Positions 25,140 through 37,831 of a DNA stretch of 64,000 bases are shown one piece after another. The position numbers were made by a program, and so were the translations under genes. This stretch comes from Telmatactis stephensoni. Its lineage: Eukaryota > Cnidaria > Anthozoa > Actiniaria > Isophelliidae. The stretch lies in contig JALIZF010001497.1 of the NCBI GenBank assembly GCA_029948255.1, positions 1-64,000 of the forward strand. Reading direction: 5' to 3'. The notes below the pieces were generated by a model. The model searched no databases. It was not told where the DNA came from and worked only from the letters and a program-made list of their open reading frames with translations. How positions within the stretch are numbered: the stretch's first letter is position 1; the number at the start of each line of letters is the position of its first letter.

Positions 25140-26662
25140 TTAAATCTTAGCATTTCCTGGCATTTTACTTGTACTTTGAGATTCTTATACGTGTCTGTTG
25201 TGTAAAACGTAATGGTCAGCTATACCTTTGCTAGATTATTAGTGGACATTTTGTCTACAGAGAGCAGTGTTCTCGTGGTCTTGGGTGCTGAGTAGCGCTT
25301 TGACAATCGTTTATTGATAAATGAGGTGAGAGATTAATAATATCTGAAATAAGGTGAACTGGTCATCGTTAATGACCATACACTGTCATAAAATACATCA
25401 GTGGCATAGCGCGCTCTTCACGGGGTCAAAGTGAAAGGATGAAAGGCGCCACAGCCCACGCTTTGTCCAGGATTGAAGCACTGATCATTTTGATCGGTTC
25501 AAGAGCATCGATCAGTCCTGGATGATGCTTTAGCAGCTACATAATCCAGGGCATAACTTCAAGTTAATTCCTTGCTTGAATGAAGCACAGTTTTACCACG
25601 ATTTTCAGGAAAATTAATATAGAAATGCATGAAGGATAAGACGATAGCTATTCAAAAAGGGACGGCATATTCAGATCTGGCCTCTTAATAAAAGTCCCAA
25701 TAAAGTATTTTCTCATGACGGTTCTACGGTCCAGGAAGTGCAATGGATCATGCGGTTGACGGTATCCAAGTCTTTTATCTTGATGCCCCGTCTTGGTATC
25801 GACACGTATACCGAATTATCTTTATACTTGTACCACCAAAGGTTATCTTGTGCTTGTTAAAACACGTATCTTTTTATTAAATTATGTGTCTGATTATATC
25901 TTGGATTAGCACCCGACTGCGTAGCCCGGTTAGCGGTAGTTCGTTGCACTCTCCCCCTACCCCACCCCCTCTACAACCCTGAAAGGGACAGTACTCGTTT
26001 AGTTTCGTTGACAAGGAGGGCAGATATTGTCCTTAGTACTATATAATTATTCACTGTATGTGCTTTTTCTTTAAATGATGTAGAAACATGCGGAAGATAT
26101 CATTTCGTGGGAGTGAGTGGAACGGGCGGTTCCTTTGTGATGTATGAAACCATGTGTGTTTAAAAGAACATTTGTTGGTCAAGGGAATATTTCGTTTGTT
26201 TGCCGGTTTGTTGATGTATTTCTTTGTTCGCTGGTCGATATATTTGTCTTACTTTTTGTTATGCTACTCGTACAGAACTTAAAACTCCATATAGCTGTTT
26301 CCAAGAGTGCTTTACCGTCTTTCCAACTTGCTAAACTACAACATTCCTATTTTTACTCCAAGCGGTGGTCTATAATGAAGATATCTCAATTGCCCTGACC
26401 ATTATCAAGATTGAATTACTGATCATCAATGCCCTATCATTCCAGGCATTCCAGAAAACCTTTTAAAAACATCTGCCGTGCTTGTGGTATTTCTTCTTGA
26501 TAGGAAGCAATGTGAAGACTCCATGGGTCAATCCATTTATATTCGAGTCAGACCTCATGTACGCAAGTATCTGCCTACCTTGACAGTCTCTTGCGTACTA
26601 AAGGTGATTGGCCATTGCTCCTCTGCAGAATAACGATGGTAGTGTGATGATACTACTACTAC

Positions 26663-26720
<58 letters not shown>

Positions 26721-27940
26721 AGTGTTAGGGATGGTGGAAGTCTGAATTGATGATGATTGAGAGAAAGAAGGGAAAAAGACTTTCTTCCTTCCTCTATCTT
26801 TTGCTTTGTTTCCCTTTAATTATTTTGTTATTCCCGGCTGTCTTCTGTTGCTAAGAGGAAAGCAAACGTCACGCTTCAGGTATCGTTATTGTATTTTATT
26901 ATTATTATGTTATATGATATCGTGATAGTAACTAAGTGCTAAAAGTATATAGACCTATTGCATTCTGTTTTCACCAGCGCAAGGGACTTTTTTCATATTT
27001 CATAAGGCGAAAAGTGCGAATCTTTATTCATATATTCCATCTTTGGACGAAAAACACGGAGTCATAGCTTTACTTCATTCGTCTTATTCTAATGAAAGTG
27101 AGAGAGTAAACTGATAGGTTGATTTGTTAATGTAAATCACTTGAGAAACATCTGCGTTTTCCTTCTTTTCCCTTCGCTTTTTGTCTGGTTTTTGTTTAGT
27201 TGGTTGGTTGGTTGCTTGTTTGTTTGTTTAATTGTTTGTTTGTTTGTTTGTTTGTTGTTTGTTTGTTTGTTTGTTTGTTTCAAAGCATGGTACAATGGAC
27301 ACAAATCACTAAGTAATTGTGCATCAAAGAAATATATTGTTTTCAAGCTGAAAGTGATATTTTCTACCAGAACCGAAGTTGATTTGGTAGTTTAGATCAG
27401 AAACAGCTGTTACTTACAAAACCATTACTTTATCAATTTGTTCTTGAATATTGGAATCTAAGAGGAAAGTAAACAAAAACTTTATCTTAAACTGAACATT
27501 TTCTTCTATAAAATCATTATATTTCGTATCAAAAGTAAATTTTATTTACATGTGGTGTTGTTATATACTTCTCTGTTTAAACAACATATGCTCAATTATA
27601 GCTACCTGCTAAGATAAGACACTCGAAAATAATTATTCAACAGCTGTAGTCCACCATTCATACGTAGCTCCAAGTATTTCTCAAGTACATTGTCCTCAAT
27701 ATTCCATATTTTTTCGTAGCATTTGTCTACTTAACAATTTTTTTAGTTCTTTTTAAAAAAGTGAACAATTAAGTAGACGTGTTAGAAAAAGATAGAGTGA
27801 GGTGTTCAGTTTGGATGCGTAAATATATTTAAAAACACCATTTGCTATTTTTATGGAATTAAAAAGATCGACTAAAGCTGTGCTGTAAACCGAGATGGTT
27901 TTATGCCGTCCATATACAGACGAAACTTTACAATGATGTG
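25140..27940. other. Intergenic stretch with microsatellites only
   Basis: It contains (GAT)n at 26663-26720 and (GTTT)n at about 27205-27280. No supported coding exon or RNA gene was found. Confidence 0.5.
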
Positions 27941-27941
27941 G

Positions 27942-28298
27942 AATGAGCTTTTATCATGTAATTCCAAAAGTCACAGTACAGAAGTATAATTACCATAACT
28001 GGAAAGAGCACGTCAAAATTAGTAAACTGTGAAGTTTCAATGAAGTAACTTTCAAACTCACGAAGATATGAATTTTCCGAAATCGAAATTTTGTATGAAA
28101 ACATTCGCTGGTAGGCAAGAGATGCCTACCAGCAAAGGTTTTCTTACAAATTCACACTTTTCAAAAATTCATATTCTCGCGAGTTTAGGATATAATTCCT
28201 TCAAACTTCACTGTCTTGCTAATTTTAACATGCTCTTTCCAGCTATGGTAATTCTTTTTCTGTTTTGCGAATTTAAAAATACCTGATAAAAGCTCATT
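27942..28298. mobile_element. Foldback MITE, about 357 bp (family F)
   Basis: AATGAGCTTTTATCA at the left mirrors TGATAAAAGCTCATT at the right. Long diverged arms meet at a central perfect palindrome GCTGGTAGGC-AAGAGAT-GCCTACCAGC (28107-28133). It shares GGAAAGAGCACGTCAAAATT (28001) with the element at 58987-59333. Confidence 0.75.
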
Positions 28299-28437
28299 TC
28301 GGGATGAAGTCGAAATTTCAGTGCCATCGACTCGCAACTGACCATATTGAATTAATCTAAATTGATTAATCTTTTGTTTCGTTCATTAAAACATCACGTA
28401 CAGTAAGATCTTACGCATTATCTTTCGGAGGAAAAAC

Positions 28438-28456
28438 GGGGGGGGGGGGGGGGGGG
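28438..28456. repeat. Poly-G tract
   Basis: About 18-19 consecutive G, preceded by AAAAAC and followed by CGTTCACGAGACC. Confidence 0.9.
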
Positions 28457-29740
28457 CGTTCACGAGACCTCCCCCTTCTGCTCACCACAGTGGAAAATAA
28501 CATTCATTACATAACCACTTCAGCCTTTTGTTTCATCCTTGGTCTACTTTTGTAGTCAGATCACGTATTCTCAATTAGGAAAGTAATTCGTTAACGCCGG
28601 ATCTGCACGGTCTACTCGGATGTATTTTAATCTAGTCTGAAATGTGAGACAGAAGTTTGGTATTCAAATTAGAAGAAGCACTAGAAATACTACTTAAATT
28701 TTGTTAAAGAAAACTTTGTCTTCTAGAAGCCATTGTTAGTTTCATCCGTTTCTAAGCTGAGACCTTTGTTGCACTCTTTAAACAGTTACCACTTCATCCG
28801 TGTCCTGAAGCCTAAATCTGTTTACGGTTGTGCTTCAGTAAAGAAACGAGCTTACACGTGCTCTGAAACAAAACACTAACTTAGCAGAGACTTCGACCTC
28901 ACTTATGTATGCCTTGCTTTTGTCAAGTCAAAAACGATGCCCGCACGATCCTCCAACCCCCATACATGACCGCCACTCGGAATTAACACTTTCAGCAATG
29001 CTTAAACAGTCCTTTGGAGTTTCCTTTTCCCAAAACAGAAGTTTAATAATCCTCTCTAGAAGGAAATAGAATAAGAATAACAGAAATTCTATTCAAGAAA
29101 ATTCGTTGTTGCAAATAGTGATGCACGATAACTGAATGTAAAGCATTTTGTCGGCAGTGCGGTTATCGTTGCGCTGCCCGCAAGTCACATTGCTAGGGAA
29201 TTAGGAACCAAATCTCCTTACACCCTGTATTGAAACTGTTGACCTTAAATCAAATAAAACAATGAATTATGACAAACCGTAAACAAACATAGGCCATTAT
29301 GGTTGCAGCTGTGGTTAGAAGTCATCTAGGAACATTTTTGGCTGCTGACTCATGCGTTTTCCCACGTCGATACCCTAAGGTCTTTGTTATCCAACAGTTA
29401 GAACTGAACCACTTAGTTCCACACCCGTAGAGAGAACATTTTTACAGGATTTTTACTGGTTTCTTTTTATGTACATAAGGACAAATAAATTGTACAGTGT
29501 ACAAAATGGACGCGACATCTGACCTTTTAGTCACAAGACTCGGGATTGTGAACGCATACTCTAGAAATATGCCACATACATCCAGGCCGGAAAGATTAAA
29601 ACCATTTAAATCTGAAAGGCTTATCAGACTAAGAGTTTTAATGCCGATATTAGCCGTTTTGAATATTTCATAGTGTAGAGATGAGAAGCTGACGTTGATG
29701 GTGATGGTGGTGATGATGATGATGATGATGATATTTTTTG
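28457..29740. other. Intergenic stretch, no supported gene
   Basis: Nothing beyond a (GAT)n tract at 29709-29731 just before the SINE. Confidence 0.5.
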
Positions 29741-29744
29741 TGTA

Positions 29745-29945
29745 AGGGTGGCATGGTTGGCCGAGTGGTGAGAGCACCGGCCTTTCACCGCTGTGGTCCG
29801 GGTTCGAGCCTCGACTCGGACATTGGGACTTATGTGAATTGAGTTTGTTTGATGTGTTGTTCTCTACCATGCCACGAGGGTTTTTTCTCCGGGTTCTCCG
29901 ATTTTTCCTCCCTCAGCAAAAATCAACATGTGAGTTGAGCGATTT
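29745..29945 (+). mobile_element. tRNA-derived SINE (family B)
   Basis: GGTTGGCCGAGTGGTGAGAG is a clear tRNA box A and GTCCGGGTTCGAGCCTC a clear box B, spaced as in a tRNA. The body includes TTTTCTCCGGGTTCTCCG. A functional tRNA is unlikely because the acceptor stem does not pair and the tail is SINE-like. Confidence 0.8.
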
Positions 29946-30450
29946 ATGAAAAAGATTTAATGTAGAGGTAGAGAGTGTGAGTGCCAGCAGAAGAATAGCC
30001 ACTACGTGGATCTGCTGTAGAAATTATTTATTATTTATTTTATTTTATTTATTTATTTATTTTATCAAATGATATAAATATCTTGTGGCGGTGGTGGCTT
30101 TTGACATAAATATTAGCTTGGTATTAATGATGACGGCGATAATGAATTTTCATATTGAGTTTTTTTTAAAAAAGATTGCTTAGTATTTGCCTTCCTTTCG
30201 ATCAGTAAATACATGGTCCGATAAATAACACAAGAGATATTAAAGTATTGATTAGTATAATAGCGGGTTTGATAGGGGTGCCAAACTTCCATAGAATTTT
30301 AGCAACAGTCCGATGGAATGTAATGAACAAACAAAGAGAATACTTTAGAATTCAACGGGGTTTTTGCTAAAATTCATGAATATTTTACTTGGATTCGAGG
30401 CTAAGCCTGAGCAAAACGGAATTCGAAACTGGTCCATTGTAACTATATAA

Positions 30451-30575
30451 TTCATAAACCCGTGAAATAAATACTAGCAGTTAATGTGTAATAGTCAAAT
30501 ATGAACAAAAGAAAACAATCGAATTAGGGTCTACTGATGTGTATTAGTTTAGTATCTATTTCACGGGTTTATGAA
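30451..30575. mobile_element. Hairpin MITE (CCGTGAAA family, member 1)
   Basis: TTCATAAACCCGTGAAATAA pairs with TTTCACGGGTTTATGAA at the right end. 125 bp, no ORF. Confidence 0.75.
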
Positions 30576-30866
30576 AACCACTCTATGATCAATTAAATTA
30601 TTATTATTATTATTATTATTACTATACTTTTAATCCATCTCATGAAGGTTGACGGTTTTTAGATATGCATTATTTAGGCCAACACATGATATATTTCTTT
30701 TATATTTCTTTTTTTTTTTCAAGTTTCTAGTGCAAAGTTGTCTTATTGTAGTTACATGGAAAATATATTTTAAAGCAAATATCGTAAGAGTTTCTTATGG
30801 TCTAAAAAAATATTGGTTTTGTACTTCCAGATACAGCGATTTGCAAAAAATCTGTAAACTTTAAAA

Positions 30867-31015
30867 TATAGAGCGATAACACTAAAACCGTGAAATAACT
30901 TAGCAACTAAATAGAGACAAATAGTAGCAAAACCCTTTGTTTTCTATTGTTTCGTTAGTACTATTTGTACGTTTTAGTTAGTACTTGTTTCACGGTTTTA
31001 GTGCTATCGCTCTAT
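30867..31015. mobile_element. Hairpin MITE (CCGTGAAA family, member 2)
   Basis: TATAGAGCGATAACACTAAA followed by ACCGTGAAATAA pairs with TTTCACGGTTTTAGTGCTAT and CGCTCTATA. 149 bp. The internal TTTGTTTTCTATTGTTTCGT also occurs, slightly changed, at about 46.07 kb. Confidence 0.8.
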
Positions 31016-31730
31016 AAATGCATCTCAAAAGAATGGAATAAATTATAGGATAGCTTCACTTCTTAATCGTGAAACCCTGAGGCTAGTATCAGTGAAGCTA
31101 TAATTTCTTTCTTGATTTTAATATTCATTTATGTATATATATACAAGTGTATTTCAAATTTACAGAATATTTGCAAAATGCTTTGGTATTTGATATTTAC
31201 GTTCTTGATATTGACTGCATATACTCACTATACTATAATTTAATGTAGGTCACTTTAATTCTCATGAGAAGGGGCTCTTCCTTCTTTACGCCGCCGCTGA
31301 CGCCCTTTTGCCGCCAGCTAACCCGTCAAGGGTTATTGAGCCCACCAAGGTTTTCTTTAGCTAATATCAAAGAGACGTTGTATTCGATCATTGTTTTGCA
31401 GTGACAAAAATAATCAGATGCTAACTGATGATCACTAAGTTGGACAATATTGTACAAACTTATACAAGAGCAGTAGATTTATTTTTAAATTCTACTTAAA
31501 GAAGGTTTCTTGCGGAGGGATGAGAATGCTCCTAGGGGGAACATGTGGAAGACAGTGAAATGATGTAAATGTGATAATGATGATAACCTTTGGTTCAGAA
31601 CGTATCCCACCTAGTTACATGTGCATATGTTTCATCTGCAAAAGACACCATGATGAACATTAATCGTATCCTTTCATCAAGATTGGAAGTTTCTCTTCAG
31701 CCTTTTTTAGCTTTGTACTAACTATATCTC
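31016..31730. other. Intergenic stretch, nothing supported
   Basis: AT-rich, except for a GC-rich CGCCGCCGCTGACGCC block at about 31290. No gene. Confidence 0.4.
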
Positions 31731-31952
31731 ATGATGTTCTCCGGGACCTGCCAGGGTTGATAAGACTTGCAGAGTATTTTTGTGCAAATTAGAAAGGGGC
31801 TTTCTGAACGTATCTAAAAAGTGGCAAGTTATAGGACATTTTATGATGTTCTCCAGGACCTGCCAGGGTTGATAAGACTTGCAGAGTATTTTGTGCAAAT
31901 TAAAAAGGGGCTTTTTGAACGTATCTAAAAAGTGGCCAGTTATAGGACATTT
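31731..31952. repeat. Tandem duplication of a 112-bp unit
   Basis: ATGATGTTCTCCNGGACCTG starts at 31731 and 31843. The copies are nearly identical through GTTGATAAGACTTGCAGAGT to AGTTATAGGACATTT. Confidence 0.9.
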
Positions 31953-32512
31953 GGCTAGGAAAATGGCACAGTGGAAAGTACCTGAAGGCAGGGAGTCAGT
32001 TTTAATTAAAAAACGTATACAATGTATAAACGTATAAAATATGAACATCATATATAATAATATGTGCAGGCTAGTGTTGTACTTTCTAGTTCTACAATTA
32101 TTTTTCAAAAATTACTCAGCTTTTGCAACAACAATAAAAATCTGATTGACTTACGAAATATTCTATTAGAAACTTCCCAAGTCATTTTTTACGTTATAAC
32201 CAACTTTACTATCACCGCTTTTATTGGCACAACTTTTTGGGGGCCTTGCGCTTTTCTCCTCTGAAGGCTCTTAAAATAGCTAGAAATAGGAAGTATCCAA
32301 TGCTGACCAGTAACCAAACAGATTATGCTATTGATAGGGTTCCTATACAGTTCTCCATATTAAGGCAAAACCATTATGTTTACACGTCTTTAGCTTGATT
32401 TAAGCTCTTAATAAAACACATGTAGCTAGCTCACCTTATTTGGTCAATATGCGATGTTTTATCGATTCTCTCGGTCAAGCTTCCTGTCGGCTCAGTCAAT
32501 GCTTTAACTGGT

Positions 32513-32579
32513 GGCGCGCGAATGGCGTGACATGATTGGTCAACAGTAATTTGGCGCGCGAATCATTTTTCCTGATTGG
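32513..32579. promoter_or_regulatory. Duplicated E2F-like/CCAAT module, possible NFI promoter region
   Basis: GGCGCGCGAAT at 32513-32523 and again at 32553-32563; reversed CCAAT boxes GATTGG at 32534-32539 and 32574-32579. Both motif pairs are spaced exactly 40 bp. It lies about 0.7 kb upstream of the candidate first NFI exon. The promoter role is inferred; there is no TATA box in the module. Confidence 0.45.
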
Positions 32580-33232
32580 CTAATTGAGTATCTCACATGA
32601 TTGTAAGTTGCGACCTCGTGGCAGTGTTCATGTCGTTGGCTAGGCGCGACTTTTACCTCATCGACACTCCTAAGTCACAAGACTAGCTCCATCAGTTGTC
32701 GATTTCCTGTAAGCTTATCCTTGGGAACATTCGATATATAACGGGGTCAACAAGGCTGTTAAGAGGCCGTCATTTTGACACTAGTTTTTAATTGCTCTTT
32801 ATATGTTTGTTGTTGTTTTTGTTTATTTTCTTCTTTTTTGTGGCATTTACTTCCTCGGCTTTTTCTTTTTTTTCAATTCGAACCTTTAAAAAATGTTTCA
32901 CCCTAATTTGAATATATTTTAAGTCAGTTTTAATAAATGATTCTAAATTTGACAGTTGTCGCTGGTTCCAGTTGTTCGATTAATTTTACTTTGTATACAC
33001 AACTTACTGCGATGCAAATAAAAACCGTTTTCGTGCGTTGCGCCATATTTTATTTTTCTTACACTTTTTTTAGGATATAACGCTTTCAGCAGTCAACCAT
33101 TTGACCGACAAACTCACTTCCTTCTTAGAAACATTTTGACCCCTTTTCTTAGCGAGCATCTAATTTACTACGTGCGAGAAGATTGTTGGCTCTGCGTGCC
33201 TGTTCCCTAGTCCTGCTGGGTGTTCGAGCCAT

Positions 33233-33241
33233 ATGGCGACC
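33233..33241 (+). CDS. NFI: Candidate alternative first coding exon of NFI (Met-Ala-Thr)
   Basis: ATGGCGACC is followed directly by the strong donor GTAAGT, in phase 0. Its natural partner is the acceptor CAACAG at 34036-34041, also phase 0, which begins the conserved DEIHSFIE segment. Vertebrate NFI genes have very short first coding exons joined at this same residue. This is inference without transcript evidence. Confidence 0.35.
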
Positions 33242-33966
33242 GTAAGTCACTTCGTTGCTCAATTACTGATCCTCTTAAAACTTTCAGCTAACGACTGTTT
33301 TAGTGTAATTTTTTATACCTTTCAGTACTAAAATACCGACAACCAGGCGCCAATATTCGAAGATGTTTATCTTAGAAACTGTGTTTCCACCTTTTTTTCT
33401 TGTTGGAACTTAAAAGGAAGTGCGGGTTTGTTCGGGTTCCGGTTCAACTTTCCATGTTGGAATAACAGTTGCACTAAGATATTGCAAGACAATGATAGAG
33501 TTTTGTTAGCGGAAAGTATTGTATAAATATGTAAATCGATTCAGGCAAACTGCTGAAACGTCTAGTTTAGTTTCACTTTCACCGTCAATTGACTATTCGC
33601 TGCTTCATAAAGCCTTCCAACTGTCAGTTTGGCTTCCTGTGATGCCCTAAGCTAGGCGTGGGAGAAATTTTACACTGAGATTGATACCCCTAAGCTTGAA
33701 TGCGGCTTGTTGCTAGCTCCCTCAGATCTCAGCATTTGTCCCACTCCTCCACGGCCACATGTCAGGTTTTGGATCCCTGTTATTGTGAAACTCTGAGCTG
33801 TGATTGGCTGAGTTGTGACAGTCCGTCCATAACGTTTGTGTGTAGTGACAGACTGGACGAAGTAAACAGACTGCGTCAATTACAGAAAAAATTAGTTCGC
33901 ATTGTACTGCAACATACGAAATGGTTCAGAACTAGGACAGCATCGGAGCGCGAAACAGCTACCGCG

Positions 33967-36900
33967 ATGGTGCTAAGCGCTGATCACTCCACAACTGCAG
34001 ACTACTTTGAAATGGCTAACCCAGGCATTTTTGATCAACAGGATGAAATCCATTCGTTTATCGAATCTCTATTGCCCCATGTCAAGGCCTTTGCATATAC
34101 TTGGTTCAACCTGCAAGCTAGAAAGCGAAAGCACTACAAGAAACACGAAGTGCGAATGACACCGGCCGAGGAAAAGCGTTGCAAGGAGGAATTAGATGCA
34201 GAAGCGCCAGAAATCAAGACGAAGTGGGCTTCTAGGCTGCTTGGGAAACTTAGAAAGGACATTAACGATGAATGTCGCGAGGAGTTCGTCACGGCGATCG
34301 CAGGAGCGAAGCCGGGCTCGAGTTGTCGTTGCGTTATATCAAAACATGACCAAAAAGGCAAAATGCGTCGAATCGACTGCCTTCGACAGGCAGATAAGGT
34401 CTGGCGGTTGGACCTAGTAATGGTCATTTTATTCCGGGGAATTCCACTAGAAAGTACTGATGGCGAACGACTCGGCAAATCGGAACATTGTCATCATCCT
34501 GGACTATGCGTTCTCCCTAACCATATCACAGTCACCGTCAGAGAACTTGACTTATATCTCACAAACTTCATGTGCACAAGAGGTAATCTCAAGATAGTTT
34601 AATTCTTATTTATATAGCATAGTCGAGCAGCTGCAGCTTGGCCATTTTGGACACCCGATAAGCTAAATTAACTAAGTTTTAATAGAATTGTCCAAGTTGT
34701 TTATATAAGCTATACTTACCTGCTCACAGCGCTAATCAACAAGTTGAAGTTTCTGTTTAATAATTCAGTACACTGGTGTGTTTAAGTTCCCTTTTAGACC
34801 CGATTACACAGTTTATTGCTTAAATAATGCTAACTTTTCTCGCCCTTATGCACTGATAAAACCTCCCATCGTTTTCTTAGACCATAAGGAGGATTCCGAC
34901 ACTACAAACAGCGCTCCTAACTCACCCGCAGACCAACAAGCCCGGATTCAAAGATGTAAGTATAAATATTTAAAGTCTCTTGAATTTACGGTTTAATGGC
35001 TTCCAAAGTTTGCTTGTAATTTGACGAGTTAAGTTAGAGCTTTATGAAGGCTCGTGGCAGCCCCCGTCATTTCTGCCCTTGGTCCCCCTCGTTTCGTGTT
35101 ATTATTTTGACGCAGACACGTGCATTCGTTTGAACAGAATTACTGAACCATTTATACCTTTGTTTCGATATTCGCAGCTAGTTTACCTCTTTAGAGCACC
35201 AATTAGGTTTTCAATAGTCAGAAAGTGAGCAACTTCGATAATCTTTGTAATCTCGTGCCACTTTACTCAGAAATTTTAAGCTTTTTGAAGTTCATGGTAA
35301 TTTGAAAGCTGTTATGTGGTACTTTTGTGTCGAGTATGTCAGCTCGTGTCGTTCTTGGACCCCATCGAGGACCAGTGGACAAAAAATATTTATCTCTTTC
35401 TCGTAACATCCTTAAAATGTTACATCTTTTTATCCAAAACACACTTCATTACGATTTTTTTCGAATTTGCAGTTACAAGAGTGTGAAATCTAGAGCCTTC
35501 CATCTTAGTGTGTTTTCTTTGGGGTTGTGTTTTGAAAGTCTCTATCAATCTTGATGGATTAATTCGTCGTATAAAACAATGGACATTTCTGCCTGACAAG
35601 TTAGCCTTACGATGTTGTGTCAAGCATTAAGTAAAAGTTACCCATCCGAAAGATTGCATTACTAACAAACTTATTTCCTCTCAGGATAAGTTTGTTACTT
35701 CGTAAGAGCTTTTTATCACGTAGAATTCTCTCCTTGTTCACAGCTCACTGCATCCGGACAAAACGTGGTCGTAGCTTCGCCGTTTTACCAACTCAGTCGA
35801 AAATAAAACGTTTGTATTCTTCTATAAATAGCTATTAAATGTTAAAATAATTTACTAGCTCTCTAATGTATCCAATGCTATCATTTTCGCTTGCTTAGAA
35901 TTCTGTGATTGAATAATGTTTCTGAAATTTCACTAATTGTCAAACATGCAAAATTACGTGAGTGAGTAATTGCTTTGCGTAGATGATTATGGCGATGGAA
36001 ATAGAATTTAACTTTTGCTATTCAAACAATTTCGAGGCAAATCAAACGCAATTCTTTGTTTATCATAAAATAGTTTTATTTCCAAACAGGAATTTCGAAG
36101 GACTAAAAGCCGAGTTTTGCTGTACTAATCGATTGGATAACGTGATTCGGCAACTTGATACCTTTATTATTCTGGAGGATAATAATTTCCCCTGAAGCCT
36201 TGTTCAAGGGTGCTCAGGGTCATGACATATTTGACGTAGCATATTGCATATTCTGTTGACAGCCGCATAATAACAACTTTATAATGAATAAAAACCGATA
36301 TAGTAATCCTACATCTCTGTAAGAATTATATAAAACGTCTTTGTTCATTTGGTAGGGGCCCTTTACAGGATCTAATGCCTTTGGTTGTTAGTTTGGACAT
36401 AAACTCTAGAGTTTGTTTAATGATTGACATAAATGGTGATTATTTCATTTGACATGACATTGGAAGCTTGTTTGCCTAATACAACTCCTTCATAATTACT
36501 CACTCTATTGTTCTTGAGTTTGATGGGGCATGTCGAGATTTGGCAAACAATAGCTCTCACATTTGTCTAAAACAAAAGCCATTGTTCTCCTTTTGGATTG
36601 GAATTACTGCTGTAACTTGGGTCATGTTTGTCAATTTTGTACAAATGAGTAACTTGATCAAAACTTTATTATAACTTTTATTAATGGTTCCCACTTCTAC
36701 TAAATCCTTGAAGAAGCATTTCAACAATGATTAATACAGATGACAAGTATTAGGAAATTGTATTTTTCCCAGAGGAAGTTAAACTACCTTGAAAACATCA
36801 TTTACACCATGGGCCATCAGTAATTGATGATTGAAGGACTAGTGTTTGCAGTATATGTCATCCAACGAATGTAGAAAAATGACAAGCAAGCTATTCTCAT

Positions 36901-37773
36901 TTCCTGTGAAGAATGTTTGTTGCCCCTCTCCAATAGGCCACAAAGCTCTGTGCTTAGCATTTTTGTGGTTTTCAGAAAACCAAGTGAGGTTTTGCAGTCT
37001 CCTAAAAGCCTGCAACATGTTTGACTTAGCTTAAAGGTCATCTATTCTCTTATTGTGTTAGGTTATCTTAAGATAAATATACAAAAAACAAATGATGTTA
37101 CCCTAGTTGATTTATCTTGAAGTATCTTAATTGATGGTTGTAATTCTATGGGCTGATATCTGTCTGTCAACATATTTGTACCTTGCCATCAACTTCAACA
37201 TGATCAAACATGTTTTGTTGCAAATGCTCAATCCTATTATACTGTAAGCAAGATAATACTACTTTAGTTTGCCTCAAAAACTTTTTAAAATTTGGCAAAT
37301 AATTTATAACACGAGGCATTTCACAAAGCATTCATAACCTATGAGTACTCATAAATCCAAAATAGGTATTTCGAAGGTTTTAAACTATTTTAATAGAATT
37401 TTTAAAAGCTATTACCTTTAAACATGTACATAATTTTTTTTTTTACTTTGTTAAACTTATTTGTACAAAAATAAATTTATGGGTGTCAATTTAATCAAAA
37501 AGTTTAGCTTTAAATAGTCAACAAAAAGATGTTAAATGTTACTTTAACCTGTAAGTTACCCTTTGTAAAACAGGGCTACAATTTTTTGTTTTTGTTTTTG
37601 TTTGTGTTTGTGTTTTGGATACCACATAGGGATTCTTCCATTTAACTACCATTATTTTTATTTAGTAACATTGTGCTGTGGGTTTTTAATGTTTTAATAA
37701 TAATGGAAACTTTATTTTCATTTTTCATTGTAAATCTCTCTATAAAAGGTAACTTACAATTGGCTACTACTAC

Positions 37774-37831
<58 letters not shown>

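Noticed and set aside
24893..25205. Poly-Val/poly-Leu/poly-Asn ORFs
   Set aside because: Direct translation of the (GTT)n microsatellite.
29745..29830. Functional tRNA gene
   Set aside because: Boxes A and B are good, but the acceptor stem does not pair and the downstream body is SINE-like.
29442..29870. 142-codon minus-strand ORF
   Set aside because: Its N-terminal part is antisense to a tRNA-derived SINE and a (GAT)n tract; no recognisable domain.
33700..33966. Upstream extension of the NFI ORF as coding
   Set aside because: Open in frame but not NFI-like and with a weak ATG context (T at -3); a 5' UTR or promoter (reversed CCAAT at 33804) is more likely.
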